This document shows positions 1 through 5,225 of a DNA stretch of 7,052 nucleotides, one piece after another. The notes beneath the pieces are model-generated. The model was not told where the DNA came from, made no database searches, and was given only the letters and a program-made list of their open reading frames with translations. Position numbers and translations under genes: made by a program. Numbering within the stretch: position 1 is the stretch's first letter; each line of letters begins with the position of its first letter. The stretch lies in contig JAGVPN010000363.1 in NCBI GenBank assembly GCA_020052215.1, forward strand, positions 1-7,052, read 5' to 3'. The stretch comes from Syntrophobacterales bacterium (GTDB lineage: Bacteria > Desulfobacterota > Desulfobaccia > Desulfobaccales > 0-14-0-80-60-11).

Positions 1-666
1 CACGCCGGGTTCGGTAATCAGGTAGTGGGGGCGGGTGGGGTCGTCTTCCAGTTTGCGGCGCAGATTGAGAATAAAGATGCGCAGGTAAGGATGCTGCTCC
101 ACGGAGGATGGCCCCCAGACCTCTTTGAGCAACTGGCGGTGAGTCACCACCTTGCCCTGGTGCCGGATGAGCACGGACAGCAGTTTGTACTCAATGGGGG
201 TGAGGCGGATTTCCTCTTCTCCCCGGAATACCTGGCGGCGGTCAAAATCCACCCGCAGTTTCTCCAAGGTGAAGATATCCGCGGTTTTGCCTTCCTCGCC
301 GGCGCCGGTGCGGCGCAAGGCCACGCGGATGCGGGCCAGCAATTCTCCCACGCCGAAGGGTTTGGTCAGATAATCGTCGGCGCCGGCGTCCAGATTAACC
401 ACCTTGTCCCGCTCCTGGCCCCGGGCCGACAGAATAATGATGGGGATGTGCGACCACTCCCGCAGGCGGCGGATGACTTCAATGCCTTCCATGTCCGGCA
501 GCCCCAAGTCCAGCAGGATAATATCCGGAACCTGGGAGGCAGCCAGCGACAGGCCGTCGCGTCCGGTTTCGGCCTCCAGCAACTCGTAGCCCTGGGTAGG
601 CAGGGAGGCCCTTAAAAACCGGCGGATGCGGGGATCATCTTCAATTAACAGAATGCGCGGATTCAT
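1..666 (-). CDS. kdpE: KdpE-like OmpR-family response regulator (3' end cut by window edge)
   Basis: DNA-binding response regulator that would take phosphate from the overlapping KdpD-like kinase and control transcription; in the known family the target is the kdpFABC K+ pump operon. The frame is open from the ATG at 666 to the window edge, giving 222 codons with no stop. Family members are about 225-230 residues, so only a few residues are missing. Receiver domain at about residues 3-118: acidic pocket E9-D10-D11, phospho-acceptor D53 in LLDLGLPD, S80 in the ILSAR motif, K102 in LTKPF. Winged-helix DNA-binding domain at about 128-222, with RLTPIEYKLL, VVTHRQLLKEVWG and the KdpE-typical EQHPYLRIFILNLRRKLEDDP, then the start of the C-terminal hairpin (LITEPGV). 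The start lies inside the end of kdpD with only a weak AAGAG upstream, which suggests translational coupling. Family assignment is strong; the regulated genes cannot be told from here. Confidence 0.93.
   Translation of the reverse strand, partial: MNPRILLIEDDPRIRRFLRASLPTQGYELLEAETGRDGLSLAASQVPDIILLDLGLPDMEGIEVIRRLREWSHIPIIILSARGQERDKVVNLDAGADDYLTKPFGVGELLARIRVALRRTGAGEEGKTADIFTLEKLRVDFDRRQVFRGEEEIRLTPIEYKLLSVLIRHQGKVVTHRQLLKEVWGPSSVEQHPYLRIFILNLRRKLEDDPTRPHYLITEPGV
641..666 (-). other. kdpD/kdpE 26 bp coding overlap
   Basis: The kdpE ATG (666-664) lies upstream of the kdpD TGA (643-641), in a different frame, so the last eight codons of the kinase and the first codons of the regulator share DNA. 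Overlaps of this kind usually go with one mRNA and coupled translation, keeping the kinase and regulator in proportion. This is seen directly; the coupling is inferred. Confidence 0.85.
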
Positions 667-2731
667 CCGGATGGCTCTTGTTTAGCTCGGGCAGCGTTTT
701 GTCCAGTAAAGGGGCCCCTTCCTCCAAGGGCAGGGTAAACCTGAAGGTGGCGCCGCCGCCGGGCCGGTTGGCGGCCCAGATATGCCCGGCATGGGCCTCA
801 ATAATGCTGCGGCAGATGGTTAAACCCAACCCGACCCCCCGGGCGCTGCCCGAAGAGGCCTGGTAGAATTTCTCAAAAACGAGTTCCTCATCTCCCGGGA
901 CCAAACCGGGACCCCGATCCGCCACCTCCAACAGGAGTTCCTGATGGGTGACCCACCCCGAAATCGTCACCGGCGTCTGCTCCGGGGTATATTTGATGGC
1001 ATTTTCCAGCAGGTTGATGAAGACCCGCTCCATGAGCAAGGCGTCGATGCGCACCATGGGGAGGTCGGGGGGCAGATGAATGATCACCGGGTGGTTCTGC
1101 AGTTGGGGCTCCAACTGCGCCAGGGCGCATCCCACCACTTCTTCCAGGACGTACCACTCCTGGTTGAGCTTGGTCTGGCCGGATTGCAGCCGGCTCATCT
1201 CCAGAAGATTGTGCACCAGGCGGTCCAGGCGGTTGGCTTCTTCATAAATCGTCTGGGTCAGCTCAGCTTTGGTGGGGGAGTCCAGGGTGGTTTCCCCCTC
1301 CAGCAAACTGCTGGCCGAACCGGCGATGACGGTCAGCGGGGTCCTGAGATCATGGGACACGGAACTGAGCAGGGCGTTGCGCAACCGCTCGGCTTCAATC
1401 TGAATCTGGGTCTGGTGGGTCTGCTGGTGCAGGTGCTCCCGCTCAATGGCCAGGGCCACCTGAGACCCCAGGGCCTCCAAAAAGCGCAGCGACTTCAGTG
1501 CGATCATCTGGTTGGGGCGAGTCGGCTCCAGCCTCAAGACGCCGATCAGCTTTTGGGAGGCGCGCAGCGGCAGGTAAAAGCCCCTGGCCTTGGGAAGCGT
1601 CTTGGTCCCCAAACCGGCAAAGTGACCGTAGCGGTAAACCCAATTGGCCACCAGCATCTCACTGCCGTAATCGTCGGGAAAGGCCTTGCCGGCGCTGAGG
1701 TGCAACTTTCCGGCCCCATCGGGCATGAGAATGGTCACCTGACTGTCAAACGTCCGGGAGATCTGCTCAATGGCCTCCTGCAACAGCTCCGGCAAGCTCA
1801 GTTTGGTGGTGAGGTTGCGGCTCATATCATAGAGGGCCGCGGTTTGGCGCTCTTGTTGGCTGGCCGCCCTGGCCTGGTAGCGGATGCGCGAGGTGAGCCG
1901 GCTGATCAGGATGCTGACGATGAGCATCACCGCCAGAGTGATGGCGTATTCCGTATTGGCCAAGGAAAACGAGTAGTAGTCGGGCACAAAAAAGAAGGCG
2001 AAGAGCGCCACGCTGAACAGGGAGGCGAAGATGGACGGGCCCCGGTCCAGCCGCGAGGCGATAATCGCCACGGTGAGCAAATAGATCATCACCAGGTTGG
2101 TGAGGGCCAGGAAAGGAAATAAGACAAAGGCCAGACCGGTGCACAAGCCCACGCCGGCGGCGGCCAAACCGTAGTCCCGCAACAGGATCCAGGCGCTTTG
2201 CCGGGGGACGCTCCGGGGCCGGGGCTCATGTTCAGCACCCGAAATCAGGTGGAGGTCTAGATGGCCGGCGCGCCGGCGCAGCTGGTCGGCCAGGGTGACG
2301 GAGAGCAGCCGGCGCCAACCCGGCTGGCGAGGCTGGGCCAGGACGATTGTAGTGACGCCTTGTTCCCGGGCAAAATCCAGGATGGGGTCCCGGAGGCTGA
2401 AACCGGAGAGCATGACCGCCTGACCGCCCAACTGGGCTGCCAGCCGCATGGTTTTGGCGATCCGCTCCTGGTCTTCGAATGTGGGGTAATCGTCAGGGGT
2501 TTCCACGTAGACCGCGAACCACTCTGCCTGGGCGGCGGCGGCCAGGCGGCCGGCGGATCGCACCAACTGCCCGGCGGCAGGACTGGAGTTGATGACCGCG
2601 AGCAAGCGATTGCCGGAAGCCCGGAGCGGTTCATCCGGCCGGGGCGGCGGCCGTCTGGCGGCATCGGCGGACGGCTGGTTATACATAAGTGGGTGATAGC
2701 CTCCAGGGTTTTCCGGCTGAGGCTGATCCAT
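641..2731 (-). CDS. kdpD: Short KdpD-like sensor histidine kinase lacking the N-terminal KdpD domain
   Basis: Membrane sensor kinase, partner of the overlapping KdpE-like regulator. Residues are numbered from the earliest possible start, a TTG at 2764 (707 aa) lying directly after a TAA. Order: proline-rich leader 1-50; USP-like alpha/beta domain about 52-176; four membrane helices about 198-290 (DUF4118-like); GAF-like region about 305-440; HisKA with H471 in SSVSHDLRTPL; ATPase with N-box LLENAIKYTP (N587), G1 box D617-RGPG and G2 box GVGLGLTI. All catalytic motifs are intact. Classical KdpD is near 890 residues and starts with a domain of about 200 residues bearing a Walker A P-loop; that is absent here and not found in any frame upstream. 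I use the first ATG, 2731 (696 aa). The ATG at 2686 is an alternative, with GGAGG 13 nt upstream. Neither start has ideal ribosome-binding spacing. Function as a kinase is secure; the stimulus is unknown. Confidence 0.9.
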   Translation of the reverse strand: MDQPQPENPGGYHPLMYNQPSADAARRPPPRPDEPLRASGNRLLAVINSSPAAGQLVRSAGRLAAAAQAEWFAVYVETPDDYPTFEDQERIAKTMRLAAQLGGQAVMLSGFSLRDPILDFAREQGVTTIVLAQPRQPGWRRLLSVTLADQLRRRAGHLDLHLISGAEHEPRPRSVPRQSAWILLRDYGLAAAGVGLCTGLAFVLFPFLALTNLVMIYLLTVAIIASRLDRGPSIFASLFSVALFAFFFVPDYYSFSLANTEYAITLAVMLIVSILISRLTSRIRYQARAASQQERQTAALYDMSRNLTTKLSLPELLQEAIEQISRTFDSQVTILMPDGAGKLHLSAGKAFPDDYGSEMLVANWVYRYGHFAGLGTKTLPKARGFYLPLRASQKLIGVLRLEPTRPNQMIALKSLRFLEALGSQVALAIEREHLHQQTHQTQIQIEAERLRNALLSSVSHDLRTPLTVIAGSASSLLEGETTLDSPTKAELTQTIYEEANRLDRLVHNLLEMSRLQSGQTKLNQEWYVLEEVVGCALAQLEPQLQNHPVIIHLPPDLPMVRIDALLMERVFINLLENAIKYTPEQTPVTISGWVTHQELLLEVADRGPGLVPGDEELVFEKFYQASSGSARGVGLGLTICRSIIEAHAGHIWAANRPGGGATFRFTLPLEEGAPLLDKTLPELNKSHPDESAHSVN

Positions 2732-2797
2732 TCGGGCTTGATGGTCTGGTGTGACGTTCCACAATTAATGCGGCCATCAAAGTTGGGTTTTCTATCC

Positions 2798-2878
2798 CTC
2801 CCTTTTCTAAAGGGGGGTCAGGGTGGGGATTAAGTAAGTGCTTAATAATCCCCCTAAATCCCCCTTTAAAAAAGGGAG
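2798..2878. repeat. 81 bp imperfect inverted repeat, MITE- or REP-like
   Basis: The left arm (2798-2834) and right arm (2841-2878) are near reverse complements around a 6 nt centre: CTCCCTTTTCTAAAGGGGGG on one side pairs with CCCCCTTTAAAAAAGGGAG on the other. Each arm also carries its own small palindrome (CCTTT/AAAGG type), so the element is nested. GGGGGATTTAGGGGGATT-like blocks of this sort are familiar as dispersed noncoding repeats in many bacterial genomes (general knowledge, not searched). No transposase is nearby, so if mobile it would be non-autonomous. It ends about 67 bp upstream of the kdpD ATG used here and would fold into a large hairpin in a transcript reading into kdpD. Confidence 0.75.
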
Positions 2879-2889
2879 ACTTAGCCCTC

Positions 2890-2945
2890 CGGCCTTCAAG
2901 GCAGGGCTTGTCATATACCATACAATTTAGGGAACACGACACTGG
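2890..2945 (-). promoter_or_regulatory. Weak candidate promoter for kdpDE
   Basis: On the minus strand, an AT-rich patch in otherwise GC-rich DNA contains TGGTATATG (2920-2912), which resembles an extended -10 element (TGnTATA). No convincing -35 hexamer lies 16-18 bp upstream. If used, transcription would start near 2905 and run through the inverted repeat before reaching kdpD. This is a guess based on composition and one motif only. Confidence 0.2.
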
Positions 2946-3041
2946 CGGCGGCCCCGGGATCGGGCCGATATCTGGAAGCATAACCGGTTCTTAGCGGGGG
3001 GTCAAGCGGGGCCGGCGCGCCCGGGGCCAGCCAAAGGCGGT

Positions 3042-3085
3042 GGTGCGTGAGACGCACCCTTGAGGATCGGTGCGTCTGACGCACC
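3042..3085. repeat. Two tandem 17 bp palindromes (GGTGCGT-N3-ACGCACC)
   Basis: GGTGCGTGAGACGCACC (3042-3058) and GGTGCGTCTGACGCACC (3069-3085) have identical 7 bp arms and differ only in the central three bases; their centres are 27 bp apart. The arms are perfect. The motif resembles short palindromic repeats dispersed between genes in many bacteria. The paired, spaced arrangement would also suit a dimeric DNA-binding protein, but nothing else supports an operator role. Confidence 0.7.
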
Positions 3086-3110
3086 CATAATTTTCCGGGC
3101 CAAACGCGCG

Positions 3111-3138
3111 GTAGGGACGGTTCGAGAACCGCCCCTAC
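3111..3138. repeat. 28 bp palindromic element (GTAGGG-CGGTTC type)
   Basis: The left arm GTAGGGACGGTTC (3111-3123) and right arm GAACCGCCCCTAC (3126-3138) pair over 13 bp with one mismatch around a 2 nt centre. Elements reading GTAGGGGCGGTTC-N-GAACCGCCCCTAC are, to my knowledge, common dispersed intergenic palindromes in environmental bacteria. There is no T tract on either side, so it is unlikely to be an intrinsic terminator. Confidence 0.7.
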
Positions 3139-3158
3139 CATTTGAGACTATGGTTGAG

Positions 3159-3174
3159 AAGCGCCGCGGCGCTT
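3159..3174. repeat. Perfect 16 bp palindrome AAGCGCCGCGGCGCTT
   Basis: A perfect self-complementary 16-mer with no loop, flanked on the right by TATAGT. It may be a two-fold protein-binding site or part of the neighbouring repeat cluster. It has no U tract and so is not a standard terminator. Confidence 0.55.
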
Positions 3175-3184
3175 TATAGTAGCC

Positions 3185-3214
3185 GTAGGGCGGGAAAGTG
3201 AAACGCATCCCGCC
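3185..3214. repeat. REP-like hairpin element downstream of permease A
   Basis: The element begins GTAGGGCGGG and has arms GGCGGGA (3189-3195) and TCCCGCC (3208-3214) around a 12 nt loop containing AACGCA. It is the first hairpin after the permease stop codon in the direction of transcription, about 54 bp beyond it. It could slow decay of the mRNA 3' end as REP hairpins do, but there is no T run for intrinsic termination. Confidence 0.6.
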
Positions 3215-3267
3215 TTTAGCAATAGGGTTAAACTAAAATCCTGCCGCAATACATCCGCGGCGCCTCA

Positions 3268-5004
3268 TCAATAAGCGAGCAAGAGATAGACCATAGAGAT
3301 GGTGACGGTGATCATCATGGGCCACCAGCAGGCCTTCATGTAATGCATGAAGGAGATATGGTAACCGGCCTTTTCCACCAAGCCCACGGTGACCACGTTG
3401 GCCGAAGCCCCGATCATGGTGCCGTTACCCCCCAGACAGGCTCCCAGGGCCAGGGACCACCAGAGCACGCCGGACTCCGCCCCGGGAATGGTCTGGTTCA
3501 GGAAGGCGACGATGGGCAGCATGGTGGCGGTGAAGGGAATGTTGTCAATGAAGGCCGAGGCAATGGCGCTCACCCAGAGGACGAGGATAATGGCCGTGGT
3601 GAGGTTGCCGCCGGAGAGGTCCTTCACCCATTCGGCGATGATCTGGATGAGGCCGGTCTCTTCGGCCCCGGCGATAACCATGAACAGGGCGATGAAGAAG
3701 ACCAGGGTGGGCCACTCCACTTCATGTTCCAGTATCTCCACAATGTCCACCCGGGAGATGGCCAGGAGTACCATGGCGCCCACCAGGGCGGCCACCGAGG
3801 GCTCCATGTGCAAGACCCCATGGACAATAAACAGGAAGATGACGAAGGCCAGAACCCCCAACCCCATGACCGTCAGCTTCTTGTTGGTGATCTTGTACTC
3901 TGATTTCAAATATTCGATGGTGCGTCCCACGTCCTTGACTTCGGCGGCCAGATACCCCTTTTTGTACCACCAGAGGTACCACAGGGAAGTGAGGATGAGA
4001 CAGACAGTGCAGACCAGACCGAGATTGATCACAAACTGGGCGAAGGTCAATTTGGCGTAGGAGCCAATGAGGATGTTGGGTGGATCGCCGATCAGGGTGG
4101 CAGTTCCGCCAACGTTGGAAGCGAAGACCTCGGGAATTAGCAGGGTCAGGGGGTTGATCTTCAGAGTCACCGCAATTTCTATGGTCACCGGGATCATGAG
4201 CAGCATGGTGGTGACGTTGTCCAGGAAGGCCGAGCACACGGCGGTGACTATCTGGAGGATGAATGACAGGATGAAGATGTTACCCCGGGCCAGGGCATAA
4301 GACTTATAAGCCAGCCACTGGAACAAGCCGGTTTTCTTCAAGACCCCGACAATGATCATCATGCCCATGAGCAGAAAAATGACGTTCAGGTCAATGGCCT
4401 GCATGGCGTCTTCAAACGAGAGGATGAAGTAATTTTTGTCAAAGGTGCCGGCGGTGTAGGTGATGAACAGAATCAGGGCGGCCCCAAAAAAGGCCGCCAG
4501 CGTCCGATGCATCAACTCGGCAGCGATGAGGACATACACCACCAGGAGCACGAGGCTGGCAATCCAAAAGGCGGGGGTGATCTGGCGTTTCAAAGTGAGG
4601 TCGGCCTGGACCTGAAAGAGGCGTTTGCCGGCGGTATCAGTCTCTGCCCCCGCAATTTTGAGGACCTCCGACTCCTGAGTCTGCCAGCTCGGTCGCAGTG
4701 CCCGGATTTTTACCGCGGCCTCCGGCAGGGTCCCCTGGGGAAGCCGATAGCGTCCCACAAAGCCCCCCTTACCGCCGGTTTCGATACGCCCGTCTCGCCC
4801 CGCGGGGTTGACGTGCTTGCCGTTCACCAGCAGTTCAATCTCCACCTCTTTGACCCCCTTGCCCTGGGAGTCTGCAATGAATCCTGACACCGTCAGCCTG
4901 TCGCCCGCCTCCGGCTGGGAAGCCGAAGTTTTCAAGGGACCGGCAAAGATTATCAGACACACGGTTATCAGAATTATAAAAACCAGGTTTCTTGGCCAAT
5001 GCAT
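3268..5004 (-). CDS. P-protein-like ArsB/NhaD-superfamily permease with periplasmic beta domain (paralog A)
   Basis: Inner-membrane secondary transporter of 578 residues. Residues 1-29 are a signal peptide or first membrane helix (MHWPRN, then a long hydrophobic run, then SAS). Residues about 35-140 form a soluble beta-rich domain resembling carboxypeptidase-regulatory or Ig-like folds (LTVSGFIADSQGKGVKEVEI, LLVNGKHV, GGFVGRYRLP). From about 144 to the end are many hydrophobic helices in two homologous halves: the first has SAFLDNVTTMLL and NVGGTATLIGDPPNILIG (about 298-314), the second SAFIDNIPFTATMLP and GGNGTMIGASANVV (about 525-538). The MHRTLAAFFGA segment (165-175) recalls the P-protein (OCA2) permeases. 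Relatives include Na+/H+ antiporters and arsenite or organic-anion exporters, so the substrate is open. The ATG at 5004 has GGGAGG 7 nt upstream. It lies 221 bp after paralog B, with a hairpin between. Family is sure, substrate unknown. Confidence 0.9.
   Translation of the reverse strand: MHWPRNLVFIILITVCLIIFAGPLKTSASQPEAGDRLTVSGFIADSQGKGVKEVEIELLVNGKHVNPAGRDGRIETGGKGGFVGRYRLPQGTLPEAAVKIRALRPSWQTQESEVLKIAGAETDTAGKRLFQVQADLTLKRQITPAFWIASLVLLVVYVLIAAELMHRTLAAFFGAALILFITYTAGTFDKNYFILSFEDAMQAIDLNVIFLLMGMMIIVGVLKKTGLFQWLAYKSYALARGNIFILSFILQIVTAVCSAFLDNVTTMLLMIPVTIEIAVTLKINPLTLLIPEVFASNVGGTATLIGDPPNILIGSYAKLTFAQFVINLGLVCTVCLILTSLWYLWWYKKGYLAAEVKDVGRTIEYLKSEYKITNKKLTVMGLGVLAFVIFLFIVHGVLHMEPSVAALVGAMVLLAISRVDIVEILEHEVEWPTLVFFIALFMVIAGAEETGLIQIIAEWVKDLSGGNLTTAIILVLWVSAIASAFIDNIPFTATMLPIVAFLNQTIPGAESGVLWWSLALGACLGGNGTMIGASANVVTVGLVEKAGYHISFMHYMKACWWPMMITVTISMVYLLLAY
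3539..3621. repeat. 83 bp exact repeat shared by the two permease genes (copy A)
   Basis: This stretch is identical, wobble positions included, to 5497-5579 in the paralog, at a constant offset of 1958. It encodes the DLSGGNLTTAIILVLWVSAI-ASAFIDNI region of the second half-repeat. A further 52 bp run (3451-3502 and 5409-5460) is also identical. Other parts of the genes differ at many codon third positions. Confidence 0.9.
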
Positions 5005-5010
5005 GGTTAT

Positions 5011-5017
5011 TCCTCCC
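5011..5017 (-). promoter_or_regulatory. Ribosome-binding site of permease A
   Basis: Minus-strand GGGAGGA with 7 nt between the last G of GGGAGG and the ATG at 5004. This fixes the start of paralog A and predicts efficient translation. Confidence 0.8.
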
Positions 5018-5041
5018 TATTCTCCATATTTCCCGGTTGGC

Positions 5042-5092
5042 ACCAAAAATACAAAGGCCTGCCGGGTTGACAGGCTCCACCCGGCAGGCCTT
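5042..5092 (-). terminator. Intrinsic terminator or attenuator between the two permeases
   Basis: A perfect 14 bp stem, AAGGCCTGCCGGGT (5054-5067) with ACCCGGCAGGCCTT (5079-5092), around an 11 nt loop. Read on the minus strand it is followed by TTTGTATTTTT, the GC stem plus U-rich tail of a rho-independent terminator. It lies about 134 bp after the stop of permease B and only about 50 bp before the start of permease A. It should end most transcripts from B. Either A has its own start site, or read-through past this hairpin sets its level. I see no convincing promoter in the 40 bp between hairpin and ribosome-binding site. Confidence 0.7.
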
Positions 5093-5225
5093 ATTATTCT
5101 CGACCGATTATGTCTCGCTGCTTGACCAGGCTTCCCCTGGCCTGCTTATTCTTTTTCCTGAGGACTTTTTTCCAGTTGTCCTAATTGTATAAGGTTCATT
5201 GGTCCGAAACCACAAAATCCCGGCA

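Larger units (their letters stand above)
2732..3267. other. Repeat-rich intergenic region without a credible gene
   Basis: This gap of about 535 bp lies between the stop of the downstream permease and the start of kdpD. Short open frames exist here but each is made of repeat arms or palindromes translated through; none has a good ribosome-binding site or a recognisable domain. From right to left the gap holds a hairpin element (3185-3214), a perfect 16 bp palindrome (3159-3174), a 28 bp palindrome (3111-3138), two related 17 bp palindromes (3069-3085 and 3042-3058), a small AT-rich patch around 2905-2935, and an 81 bp inverted repeat (2798-2878). Any kdpDE promoter should lie here. Confidence 0.75.

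Noticed and set aside
25..615. Long plus-strand open frame opposite the response regulator
   Set aside because: The minus strand carries a complete receiver and winged-helix protein with all key residues; the plus frame has no recognisable domain and is a shadow of GC-rich codon use.
944..2122. 392-codon plus-strand open frame opposite kdpD
   Set aside because: It is antisense to the HisKA, GAF-like and membrane parts of the kinase and rich in Gly, Gln and His without a fold pattern; an antisense artefact.
2679..2981. 100-codon minus-strand frame upstream of kdpD
   Set aside because: Its middle (SPFFKGGFRGI and NPHPDPPLEKGG) is simply the inverted repeat at 2798-2878 translated through, a common false gene.
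3042..3085. Possible CRISPR array
   Set aside because: There are only two short palindromes with an inter-repeat gap of 10 bp, no spacers of normal length and no cas genes.
2911..3208. Short minus-strand frames across the palindrome cluster
   Set aside because: They consist of translated repeat elements, lack ribosome-binding sites and show no domain; they also do not supply the missing KdpD N-terminal domain.
5067..5097. Plus-strand TTGACA followed by TATTAT
   Set aside because: The 19 bp spacing is poor, the motif falls inside the terminator hairpin, and there is no plus-strand gene to serve.
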